Source: Rhodoferax lacus
Lineage (GTDB): Bacteria > Pseudomonadota > Gammaproteobacteria > Burkholderiales > Burkholderiaceae_C
Reading direction: 5' to 3'
Assembly: GCF_003415675.1 (NCBI RefSeq)
Contig: NZ_QFZK01000005.1
Location: 237,335 to 301,334, forward strand
DNA: 64,000 bases
Shown: positions 52,347 through 60,534 of the stretch, one piece after another
Position numbering within the stretch: the first letter of the stretch is position 1
Layout: each line of letters begins with the position of its first letter
Notes under the pieces: generated by a model
The model's input: the letters and a program-made list of their open reading frames with translations, nothing else
The model's database searches: none
What the model was told of the DNA's origin: nothing
Position numbers and translations under genes: made by a program

Positions 52347-53564
52347 ATGGATACCCAGGAATTTGACGTGGTGGTGGTAGGCGGCGGCCCTTCGGGCGCC
52401 ACGGCGGCGGACGATCTGGCGCGCCAGGGCTGGAGTGTGTTGCTGCTGGACCGCCAGGGCCGCACCAAGCCCTGCGGCGGTGCCATACCGCCGCGCCTGA
52501 TCAAGGACTTTGACATCCCCGACCATTTGCTGGTGGCCAAGATCCGCTGCGCCCGCATGGTCTCGCCGCGCAACAAACGGGTGGACATGCACATTGACAA
52601 TGGCTTTGTCGGCATGGTCCAGCGCGACAGCTTCGATGAGTGGCTGCGCGTGCGTGCCGCCAGCCACGGCGTGCAGCGCCGCCGCGCCAGCTTCGAGAAG
52701 ATCACACGCGATGAGGACGGCACGGCCCGTGTGCACTTCAAGCACGTGCACAACGACGGTTTGGGCGCTGCCGACAGCATCCGCGCGCTCATGGTGATTG
52801 CCGCCGATGGTGCGCGCTCCGAAGTGGCGCGCCAGACCATAGAAGGTGCCGAGAAGACCAAGTATGTGTTCGCGTACCACGAGATCATCCGCGCACCGGC
52901 TGCGTCCAAGGACACGGCGCCGGACGCGGTGCCTGGCTACGACCCTGCCCGTTGCGATGTGTATTACCAGGGCCCGATTTCACCGGACTTTTATGGCTGG
53001 GTGTTTCCGCACGGCGACACCCTGAGCGTGGGCACGGGCAGCGCCGACAAGGGCTTTTCGCTGCGCCATTCGGTGATCCGCCTGCGCCAGGCCGCAGGCC
53101 TGTCGGGCCTGGAGACCCTGCGCCGTGAGGGCGCGCCCATACCGCTCAAGCCCCTGCCGCGCTGGGACAACGGCCGCGATGTGGTGGCCACGGGCGACGC
53201 CGCCGGGGTGGTGGCGCCGTCATCGGGCGAAGGCATTTACTACGCCATGGACTGCGCGCGCATGGTGGCGCAGGCCGTGCACCAGACCCTGTCCACCGGG
53301 CAGACCGCCTGCCTCAAGCAGGCACGCAAAAACTTTTTGCGCCAGCACGGCCGGGTGTTCTGGGTGCTGGGCCTGATGCAGTACTTCTGGTACCAGAATG
53401 ACAAGCGACGCGAGCGCTTTGTGAAGATGTGCGAGGATCCGGATGTGCAGCGCCTGACGTTTGAGTCGTACATGAACAAGCAGCTGGTGCGCAAAGACCC
53501 GATGGCGCATGTGCGCATCTTTTTCAAGGACGTGGCCCATTTGTTTGGCGTGGTCCATACCTGA
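52347..53564 (+). CDS. bchP: Geranylgeranyl reductase BchP
   Basis: A 405-residue FAD-dependent reductase that saturates the geranylgeranyl tail to phytyl. Dinucleotide site VVVGGGPSGATAADDLARQG near residue 8, PCGGAIPPRLIKDF, and GDAAGVVAPSSGEGIYYAMD, the FAD-binding signature. GGGAG precedes the ATG. It follows bchG by 27 bases. Confidence 0.95.
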   Translation: MDTQEFDVVVVGGGPSGATAADDLARQGWSVLLLDRQGRTKPCGGAIPPRLIKDFDIPDHLLVAKIRCARMVSPRNKRVDMHIDNGFVGMVQRDSFDEWLRVRAASHGVQRRRASFEKITRDEDGTARVHFKHVHNDGLGAADSIRALMVIAADGARSEVARQTIEGAEKTKYVFAYHEIIRAPAASKDTAPDAVPGYDPARCDVYYQGPISPDFYGWVFPHGDTLSVGTGSADKGFSLRHSVIRLRQAAGLSGLETLRREGAPIPLKPLPRWDNGRDVVATGDAAGVVAPSSGEGIYYAMDCARMVAQAVHQTLSTGQTACLKQARKNFLRQHGRVFWVLGLMQYFWYQNDKRRERFVKMCEDPDVQRLTFESYMNKQLVRKDPMAHVRIFFKDVAHLFGVVHT

Positions 53565-53573
53565 GGATTTTTC

Positions 53574-54056
53574 TTGAAGCCTGCTTTCTGGCGTGCCTTC
53601 GCCGTCGCCCTTGCTGCCAGCCTGGCTATAGCCGGTGTGGGCGGCGCACTCACCGAACTAGGCCCCTGGTATTTCTCCCTCAAGCAGCCCGCCTGGAAGC
53701 CGCCGGACTATGCCTTTGGCATCATCTGGAGCACCATCTTCACGCTGTGCGCCTTCAGCGCGGCCATCGCCTGGAGCCATGCGCCGGGCCCGGTGCGCAA
53801 GCGGCGCCTGCTGGTGCTGTTCCTGCTGAACGGCGCGCTCAACATGCTGTGGAGCCTGCTGTACTTCAAGCTGCACCGGCCCGACTGGGCAATGTGGGAA
53901 TGGGCCCTGCTGTGGCTGTCGGTGCTGTCGCTGGTGCTGGGCTTGCGCGCCTACTCCCGCTTGGCCTCCTGGCTGAACGTGCCTTACCTCCTGTGGGTCA
54001 GTGCGGCAGGGCTCTTGAACTGGCAAACCATTGTGCTTAACGGGCCGTTTGGCTGA
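53574..54056 (+). CDS. tspO: TspO/MBR-family protein
   Basis: A 160-residue five-helix membrane protein with Trp-rich TspO marks: YFSLKQPAWKPPDYAFGIIW, LNGALNMLWSLLYFKLHRPDWA and LLNWQTIVLNG. In Rhodobacter sphaeroides TspO links tetrapyrrole level or export to PpsR-dependent control. TTG start with GAGG upstream, 9 bases after bchP. Its 3' end overlaps the convergent bchO by 20 bases. Confidence 0.9.
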   Translation: MKPAFWRAFAVALAASLAIAGVGGALTELGPWYFSLKQPAWKPPDYAFGIIWSTIFTLCAFSAAIAWSHAPGPVRKRRLLVLFLLNGALNMLWSLLYFKLHRPDWAMWEWALLWLSVLSLVLGLRAYSRLASWLNVPYLLWVSAAGLLNWQTIVLNGPFG

Positions 54057-54948
54057 GCCAATCCAGAATTTGCGCCGTCGTGCGCGTGGGCGCCTCTTCA
54101 TGCGTCAGATGGCCCAGGCCGGCGAAGCGCATCACCTGCGCCTGCGGCATGAGAGCCTGGGCGCGCTCGGCCAGTTGTGGCCCCAGCGTGCGGTCATTGG
54201 TGCCCATAAGCATCAGCACCGGCCCCTTGAGTTGGGGCAGGGCGCGCTCCAACGCGTCCAGTTGCCAGGCCCGCATCATCTGCAGCACGCCATGCACATG
54301 GCCGGGCGATTGCAGCAGGCGCTGGTAAAGCTCCAAGCCCTTGGCATCCAGTTTGGAACCGGTGCTCTGCAGAAGGGCGCGCACCACGGCGGGTTGGCCG
54401 CCCACACTGGAAAACAAGCGCGCCGATAACGGGTTCATGGCCAGCAGCCGCGCGGCAGATGGGAACAGCCAACTCGACACGCCATGCAGCGGCAGCCAGG
54501 CCGGGTTCAGGCCGATCAGGGCCGGGGTAGGGCGCTCGCTTGTTCTTTGACCTTGTTGCTGGTCCAGCAGCAACTGCGCGCCAATGGCCGCTCCTGCCGA
54601 GTGGCCAATCACGGCCTGCGGCCAGAGCTGCAGATGCGCCAGCAAGGCATTCAGGTTGCGGGTGATGTTGGGCAGCGAGGGGCTTTGGGTTTTGTGCGGA
54701 CTGGTGAAGGCGTGGCCGGTGAGGTCCGGGCAGACCACGGTGTGCGCGGCCGACAGGGGGCCTAGCAGGTCGCGCCACGAGTGGGTGGAAGCACCTGTGC
54801 CATGCAGCAAGAGCAGCACCGGGCCGGACCCTGCCATTTGCACATGCCAGGTCTGGCCGGGCAATTGCACAAAGTGGCTCAGGTGGGCGTTGGGCCAGGT
54901 GGCTTTGTTGGAGTCCCAGTCCATGGGCGGGTGCAGCGGGTTCCACAT
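54037..54948 (-). CDS. bchO: Alpha/beta hydrolase BchO
   Basis: A 303-residue alpha/beta hydrolase: oxyanion region LLLLHGTGASTHSW, nucleophile elbow VIGHSAGAAIG, and late His in AGLGHLTHEE. BchO accompanies bchID in many purple bacteria; its exact reaction is not established. It starts 19 bases after bchD. Confidence 0.88.
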   Translation of the reverse strand: MWNPLHPPMDWDSNKATWPNAHLSHFVQLPGQTWHVQMAGSGPVLLLLHGTGASTHSWRDLLGPLSAAHTVVCPDLTGHAFTSPHKTQSPSLPNITRNLNALLAHLQLWPQAVIGHSAGAAIGAQLLLDQQQGQRTSERPTPALIGLNPAWLPLHGVSSWLFPSAARLLAMNPLSARLFSSVGGQPAVVRALLQSTGSKLDAKGLELYQRLLQSPGHVHGVLQMMRAWQLDALERALPQLKGPVLMLMGTNDRTLGPQLAERAQALMPQAQVMRFAGLGHLTHEEAPTRTTAQILDWLSQTAR

Positions 54949-54967
54949 GGCGGCTTGGTTGTGTGCC

Positions 54968-56902
54968 TCAGGGCTTGCGCACCTGGGCGGCCAGGTCCTG
55001 CACCACGGAGGCCATGCGCTGGGCCTGCACGTAGGGCATGGGAAAGTAGTGCGCGCCCATCTGGCGCGCCAGGGACTGGGCCTGCGGCTCGGGCTGGGCC
55101 GCGGTGTCTATCCACAGCGCGGCAAAGCCGCTGCTGCGCCATTGCCCGGCCCAGGCCAGTGCATCGGCCTGCGCCTGCACGCGCCCGCCCACACCGGCAG
55201 CCGACACATTGGCTCGCCCGTCGCTGAGCATCACCAGCATGGGCGTGGAGCCCGCACGCTGCAGCGCGCGCGCCTGCACCATGGCCGCCTGCATGCCGCT
55301 GGCCAGCGGCGTGCCGCCACCCCCGGGCAGTCCCGCCAGGGCACGCTTGGCACGCACCAGCGAGCGCGTGGGCGCCAGCAGCACTTGCGCGCTGGCCGCG
55401 CGAAAGGCAATCACGCAGACGCTGTCGCGCCGGGCATAGGAGTCCTGCAGTAGCAGCTCCACCGCGCCCTTGGCCTCGGCCAGGCGCTGCATGGCGGCTG
55501 AGCCGGAGGCATCCAGCGCAAAGATCAGGCAGGAGGGGCTGTGCTGCGCAAAGCGCTGCACATGGAAGTCTTCGGCGCGCAGGCTGACACGGCGAGCGCC
55601 TGTGCCTGCTGCCGCTCCTGCTCCAGTACCTTGCGGCCTGTGGCGCAGGCGCTGCTTGGGTGCAGCCGCGCGCAGCGTGGCCAGCAGGTGCAGGCGCGCG
55701 CCGCAACCGGGCTGGCCCGGGCGGGGCGAGAGCGGTCTGCCGCGCAGCTTGCTGCGCGTGGCCATGCCGCTGTGCCCCAGGCCTTGCGCGGTTTTGCTGG
55801 TGCCCTGGCCCAGCAGCAAACGGTCCAGCAAATGCGGCGGCAGGCTGGCCATGGCGGCGGCCAGCAGCAGGTCCGGGTCGGGTGCTTGCGGGTCGGGGTG
55901 CTGGGATGTGTCAGGAGATTGCTGGTCGCTGTCCTGTGGGTCTTGCGGTAATGGTGGCTCTGGTTGTGCCGCCTGTTCTGTCCCGTTCTCTGGCGCGCAC
56001 TGCGATTCAGGCGGCGGCGCAGAGGTGTCGGTCTCCGGAGCTTGGGGCTTCTCAGCATCCGGTGGTGTTGCCGGCGCTGCATCGTTTGCGTCGGCGGCTT
56101 GAGGCGGTGGCGCGATTGCTGGCATGCGCGTGGCGCGCGGGCCCAACACCATGCGGGCACCGGTGCCCAGATCGTCCTCTTCCAGCGCGGCGCGGCCTTC
56201 CAGTGCGGCGCGCACGGCTGCCAGGCGCAGGGCCATGAGGGGAGCGCGCAGGCTGTCTACACCCAGGGCCACGGCGGTCTGGCACATGGCCAGCACTTGC
56301 TGCTCGGTGGGCACGATGTGCAGCAGCAGGGTGCGGGCCTCGGACAGTTCCAGGGCACTCAGCGGGTCCAGCAGATTGTGGGTGTCGGCCAGGCAGTTGC
56401 CGCGTACATCCAGCCACAGGCCCAGCCGGTCGGTCAGGCGCGCGGCCAGGCCGGCCTCGTCGGCATCGGACTCGTCCAGGGCCACGATGGCAAAGCGTGC
56501 GGGCTGCGCCGCATGGCCGCCCTGGCTGTGCATCAGGCCGCGGTCATGGGCCTGGGCGATGTGGGCGATGGTCTGGGTGGGCAGGCGCTCGGCCATGGGC
56601 AGCAGCAGGGCGCCGCCATTGGCCTGTGCCAAGAGGCCCGGCTGCTGCACCAGCCGCCCGCGCTGCAGGGTCTGCGCCAGGTCCAGGCCGCCCAGCAGGC
56701 GTTCGTCATCCACCTGGGTGGGTACTTTCAGCAGGCGTGGTTGCGTGGCTTGCAGGCTTTTTAGCCAGGCCTCGCGCACCGGGCCGTGGCCCGCGCGCAG
56801 CCAGATGCCGCCCAGGCCCTGCGGGTCCAGCTGCAGAGCCAGAAGGGCAAACTGCGCGTCCTGCCAGACCTGCGCCATCCGCGCGGCCTCAGGGTTGTTC
56901 AT
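54968..56902 (-). CDS. bchD: Magnesium chelatase subunit BchD
   Basis: A 644-residue subunit: a degenerate AAA+ domain (1-270), a Pro/Asp/Gln-rich acidic linker (about 275-345), and a C-terminal von Willebrand A domain with MIDAS motif DASGSAA and SDGRANVSAAG. It forms the motor with BchI and docks on BchH. ATG overlaps the bchI stop (ATGA). Confidence 0.94.
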   Translation of the reverse strand: MNNPEAARMAQVWQDAQFALLALQLDPQGLGGIWLRAGHGPVREAWLKSLQATQPRLLKVPTQVDDERLLGGLDLAQTLQRGRLVQQPGLLAQANGGALLLPMAERLPTQTIAHIAQAHDRGLMHSQGGHAAQPARFAIVALDESDADEAGLAARLTDRLGLWLDVRGNCLADTHNLLDPLSALELSEARTLLLHIVPTEQQVLAMCQTAVALGVDSLRAPLMALRLAAVRAALEGRAALEEDDLGTGARMVLGPRATRMPAIAPPPQAADANDAAPATPPDAEKPQAPETDTSAPPPESQCAPENGTEQAAQPEPPLPQDPQDSDQQSPDTSQHPDPQAPDPDLLLAAAMASLPPHLLDRLLLGQGTSKTAQGLGHSGMATRSKLRGRPLSPRPGQPGCGARLHLLATLRAAAPKQRLRHRPQGTGAGAAAGTGARRVSLRAEDFHVQRFAQHSPSCLIFALDASGSAAMQRLAEAKGAVELLLQDSYARRDSVCVIAFRAASAQVLLAPTRSLVRAKRALAGLPGGGGTPLASGMQAAMVQARALQRAGSTPMLVMLSDGRANVSAAGVGGRVQAQADALAWAGQWRSSGFAALWIDTAAQPEPQAQSLARQMGAHYFPMPYVQAQRMASVVQDLAAQVRKP

Positions 56903-57960
56903 GCGGCCAGCACCTCGTCCACGGCGCGCTGCACGCGCACGCCCGAACCCGTGTCGTCCAGCGGATTGCGGCGCAGCCGGTGGCGCAGCACCAGGGGCGC
57001 CATAGCGCGCAGGTGGCTGTGGTTGACGGTCTTGTCGCCCATCAGCGCCGCGTAGGCGCGGGTGGCGCGCAGCAGGGTCAGCTCGGCGCGCAGGCCGTCG
57101 GTGCCCAGGCTGTGGCAGAGGGCAGCGCAGAGCAGCAGCACGGCGTCGTCTACTTCAATCTGGCCAATGGCTTTTTGCGCGCGCACGATGCGCTGGCGCA
57201 GCTTTTGGTTGGCTTTGTCCCACTCGGCGCGGAAGGCGGCAGGGTCGCGCTCAAAGGCGTCGCGCCTGCGCACCACCTGCACGCGCAGGGCCAGGTCTTG
57301 CGGGGTTTTGACTTCCACCGAGAGGCCAAAGCGGTCCAGCAACTGGGGCCGCAGTTCGCCTTCCTCCGGGTTGCCGCTGCCCACCAGCACAAAGCGGGCC
57401 GGGTGGCGCACGCTCAAGCCCTCGCGCTCCACCAGGTTTTCGCCAGAGGCGGCCACGTCAATCAGCAGGTCCACGATGTGGTCTTCCAGCAGGTTGACCT
57501 CGTCGATGTACAAAAAGCCGCGGTTGGCCCGCGCCAAGAGGCCGGGAGCGAATTCCTTGATGCCCTGCGACAGGGCTTTTTCCAGGTCCAGCGCGCCGAC
57601 CACGCGGTCTTCTGTGGCGCCCAGTGGCAGGTCCACCACGGGCACGGGGCGTGTTTCGGATGGGATGGCTTTGGCAGGCTTCGCGCCTTTTGACCCGGCT
57701 GCGGGCATTGCGTTACCCAGCGCGCGGCAGGCATCGCACTGCGCATGGCTGTTAGCCGGGTCGCAGCCATAGGGGCAGCCGGACACTACCTTGATGGGCG
57801 GCAACAGGTCGGCCAGGGCGCGAACGGCGGTGGACTTGCCTGTCCCCCGGTCGCCCAGCACCAGCACGCCGCCAATGCTGGGGTCCACCGCCACCACCTG
57901 GATGGCCAGGATCATGTCTTCCTGTCCGACGATGGCTGAAAAGGGGAAGGTGTGTGCCAT
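56899..57960 (-). CDS. bchI: Magnesium chelatase ATPase subunit BchI
   Basis: A 353-residue AAA+ ATPase with Walker A GDRGTGKST (about 38-46), Walker B FLYIDEVNLLEDH, and sensor region GSGNPEEGELRPQLLDRFG. The Cys-containing CPYGCDP insert is typical. ATG 57960 has only a weak ribosome site; open reading continues to 58530 but is unlike BchI. A PpsR-type palindrome lies about 52 bases upstream. Confidence 0.95.
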   Translation of the reverse strand: MAHTFPFSAIVGQEDMILAIQVVAVDPSIGGVLVLGDRGTGKSTAVRALADLLPPIKVVSGCPYGCDPANSHAQCDACRALGNAMPAAGSKGAKPAKAIPSETRPVPVVDLPLGATEDRVVGALDLEKALSQGIKEFAPGLLARANRGFLYIDEVNLLEDHIVDLLIDVAASGENLVEREGLSVRHPARFVLVGSGNPEEGELRPQLLDRFGLSVEVKTPQDLALRVQVVRRRDAFERDPAAFRAEWDKANQKLRQRIVRAQKAIGQIEVDDAVLLLCAALCHSLGTDGLRAELTLLRATRAYAALMGDKTVNHSHLRAMAPLVLRHRLRRNPLDDTGSGVRVQRAVDEVLAA

Positions 57961-58011
57961 GGATTGCTTTGATGTGGGTACGTCCCCTATGTTCTGGAAG
58001 TCACATCGATA

Positions 58012-58029
58012 TGTCAAGTTAAATTGACA
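58012..58029. promoter_or_regulatory. PpsR/CrtJ-type operator before bchI
   Basis: TGTCAAGTTAAATTGACA is a perfect TGT-N12-ACA palindrome whose symmetry extends inward (TGTCAA/TTGACA). It lies 52 bases before bchI. The rest of the 390-base gap to the antiporter gene holds the inverted repeat at 58198 and no convincing gene. Confidence 0.8.
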
Positions 58030-58197
58030 CTTTGTGGTGTGTGCGCAGGAGTCCGCCACCCTTACCCCTCCTGCTTCCTGTGGCTTTTCTGCGTTGGTCC
58101 GTAAATACCGGAAATCCCAGAAATACGCATACCCCGTCACGGCTCGCCACTCGGCGCACGTGCATCCAAGCGTTGCGATGACAAAGGGTCGCGCGGG

Positions 58198-58257
58198 AAG
58201 GGGGTACGCCGGGCGACGATTTGTGCTCGCACTATGAGGAGCCCGGCGTACCCCCTT
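58198..58257. repeat. 17-bp perfect inverted repeat
   Basis: AAGGGGGTACGCCGGGC (58198-58214) is exactly inverted at 58241-58257, with a 26-base spacer. It lies between divergent bchI and the Kef-type gene. It lacks a long T-run, so a terminator is unlikely. It could be a cruciform or strong RNA hairpin in the antiporter leader, or the remains of a mobile repeat. Confidence 0.8.
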
Positions 58258-58353
58258 TCCGCGCAGCGAGTGAAAAATCCTCACCGCAGCAAAGTCACAG
58301 GCGCCGAACTTTGCCGATGTCCAAGCAGCAGCCCCATGCGCTATCTTCCGGGT

Positions 58354-60171
58354 ATGGAACATACCCCCGCCTGGCTGGTTAACAGCTTTATCTACCTCAG
58401 CGCCGCCGTGCTGGCCGTCCCCTTGAGCCAGGCGCTGGGCCTGGGCTCCATCATTGGTTACCTGGCCGCAGGCATTGCCATTGGCCCCTGGGGCCTGGGG
58501 CTGGTGACCAATGTGGACGACATCCTGCACTTTGCCGAGTTTGGCGTGGTGCTGATGCTGTTTCTGGTGGGTTTGGAGCTGGAGCCCAAGCGCCTGTGGA
58601 GCATGCGCCGACCCATCTTTGGTTGGGGCAGCGCGCAGGTGCTGGGCTGCACCCTGCTGATGACCGCGGTGGCCTTGGCCTGTGGTGTGAATTGGCGCAT
58701 CGCCGTGGTGGGCAGTCTGGGCCTTGCCCTTTCAAGCACCGCGATTGCGTTGCAGGTGATGAACGAGCGCAACCTGATGAAGAGCGGAAGCGGGCAGGCC
58801 GCGTTTTCCATCCTGCTGTTTCAGGACGTGGCCGCCATTCCCATCCTGGCGCTGCTGCCGCTGCTGGGCGTAGTGGCCGCTGCCAGCGAGCCCACGGAGC
58901 TGGCTGACAAGGCGCTCAAGGGCCTGCAGGTGGTGGCCGTGATTGGCGGCATTGTGCTGGGCGGTCGGCTCCTGATGCGCCCGCTGTTTCGCTGGATTGC
59001 ACGCTCCAGAACGCCGGAGATTTTTACCGCAGCCTCCCTCCTGCTGGTGGTGGGTATTGCTGGGCTGATGCAACTGGTGGGCCTGTCCATGGCGCTGGGG
59101 GCTTTTCTGGCCGGGGTGCTGCTGGCCGAGAGCGAATACCGGCGCGAGCTGGAGACCAATATCGAGCCCTTTAAGGGCCTGTTGCTGGGCCTGTTTTTTA
59201 TTGCCGTGGGCATGGGCATCGATTTCGGCGTGCTGCTGCAGTCGCCCGGGCTGGTGGCTGCCGTATTGCTGGGATTTTTGCTGGTCAAGGCGGTGGTGAT
59301 CTACACGGTAGCGCGCGCAATGGGCCTGCCGTTCCAGGACCGCCCGGTGTTCACCCTGCTGCTGGCGCAGGGCGGCGAGTTTGCCTTTGTGGTGTTCCAG
59401 GCAGCGGCCGGTGCGCAGGTGTTCAGCCCTTCAACCGCCTCGCTGCTGATTGGCACGGTGGCCGTGTCCATGGTGCTCAGCCCACTGATTCTGGTGGCGG
59501 TGGACAAGTGGCTTCTGCCGCGCTATGCCCGGCGAGGCCAGGTGGAGCTGGAAGAGATTTCCGAGCAGCAGGACGCCTCCATCATCATCGCGGGCTTTGG
59601 CCGCTATGGGCAGATCATCTCGCGCGTGCTGCTGGCCGAGGGCATTGCCACCACCGTGCTGGACCACGATGCCGAGATGATCGAGGTGGCGCACAGCTTT
59701 GGCTACCGCGTGTTCTATGGCGACGCCACCCGGCTGGACCTTCTCCGCACCGCGGGCGCCGCACAGGCCAATATATTGGTGCTGGCGGTGGACGATGTGG
59801 AGCAGTCGCTGAAGATTGTGGACCTGGCGCGGGCGCATTTTCCGCAGCTGCAGATCGTGGCCCGGGCGCGCGATGTCACCCATTGGAACAAGCTGCGCGA
59901 CCGCGGCGTGCTGCTGGTGGAACGCGAGCTGTTCGAGTCCAGCCTGCTGAGTGCGCGCAGCGTGCTGGAGTTGCTGGGCCGCAGCGGCGAGGAGGCCGCA
60001 GCCAGCACCTTGCGCTTTCGCACGCACAACCTGGCCCTGTTTGAAAAAATGCATCCGCATTACCGCAACCAGTCCAAGTTCATTGCCGGCATCAAGGCCG
60101 GACGCGCGCAGCTTGAAGAGCAGATGGCGCAGGAGCGGGCGGAGCGCAGGGCGGGCAGCGGCGGTAACTAA
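58354..60171 (+). CDS. Kef-type potassium/proton antiporter
   Basis: A 605-residue monovalent cation:proton antiporter-2 protein. Twelve or so helices include GLELEPKRLWSM, ALSSTAIALQVMNERNLM, FSILLFQDVAAIPILA and the Q-loop IEPFKGLLLGLFFIAVGMGI. A C-terminal TrkA-N nucleotide domain follows (IIIAGFGRYGQIISRVLLAE). It matches E. coli KefC/KefB along its length; glutathione control is possible. I prefer ATG 58354, aligning with KefC; ATG 58336 adds 6 residues. Confidence 0.88.
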   Translation: MEHTPAWLVNSFIYLSAAVLAVPLSQALGLGSIIGYLAAGIAIGPWGLGLVTNVDDILHFAEFGVVLMLFLVGLELEPKRLWSMRRPIFGWGSAQVLGCTLLMTAVALACGVNWRIAVVGSLGLALSSTAIALQVMNERNLMKSGSGQAAFSILLFQDVAAIPILALLPLLGVVAAASEPTELADKALKGLQVVAVIGGIVLGGRLLMRPLFRWIARSRTPEIFTAASLLLVVGIAGLMQLVGLSMALGAFLAGVLLAESEYRRELETNIEPFKGLLLGLFFIAVGMGIDFGVLLQSPGLVAAVLLGFLLVKAVVIYTVARAMGLPFQDRPVFTLLLAQGGEFAFVVFQAAAGAQVFSPSTASLLIGTVAVSMVLSPLILVAVDKWLLPRYARRGQVELEEISEQQDASIIIAGFGRYGQIISRVLLAEGIATTVLDHDAEMIEVAHSFGYRVFYGDATRLDLLRTAGAAQANILVLAVDDVEQSLKIVDLARAHFPQLQIVARARDVTHWNKLRDRGVLLVERELFESSLLSARSVLELLGRSGEEAAASTLRFRTHNLALFEKMHPHYRNQSKFIAGIKAGRAQLEEQMAQERAERRAGSGGN

Positions 60172-60534
60172 AGGCCCTCGCCTGCATTCACTTCAATCCT
60201 CCCCCTGCACTGGGGAAGGCATGGTGCGCAACGCAACCATGGACTTGCACCACAGCTTGGTGCACTCGACTACCCATCCCGCCGCTTCGCAAGGTCCGTT
60301 CGAACTTGCGAATTCGCAAGGGACAAAAAACTGAAGTGGGAAAAATTGCCAGTGCGCTTGGACGAGCGACTGGCTGACGGTGTCTATCAAAACACCAAGC
60401 TCTTCGCTCATTCCATTTTTTGCTTGGCCCTTTAGTCGCCAGATTGTTTTCTCTGGGACAAAGCTGCCGAGGACCTTTGAATCAAGCCAGTGTAATTGTA
60501 TGAATTAGTTTACATTGCAATTCCACTCCTACCA
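60172..60534. other. AT-richer intergenic region before the export locus
   Basis: About 360 bases. The first half is GC-moderate without a supported gene. The second half (60400-60530) is markedly AT-rich and likely holds the promoter of the polysaccharide genes. TGTATGAATTAGTTTACA at 60497-60514 fits TGT-N12-ACA by sequence but may be chance in this composition. Confidence 0.45.

Noticed and set aside
58234..58353. Extended N-terminus of the Kef antiporter from an ATG at 58234
   Set aside because: It would start inside the inverted repeat and has no similarity to KefC, which aligns from 58354.
60193..60411. 72-codon minus-strand ORF before the polysaccharide locus
   Set aside because: No ribosome site, no membrane or domain pattern, and overlapping a likely promoter area.
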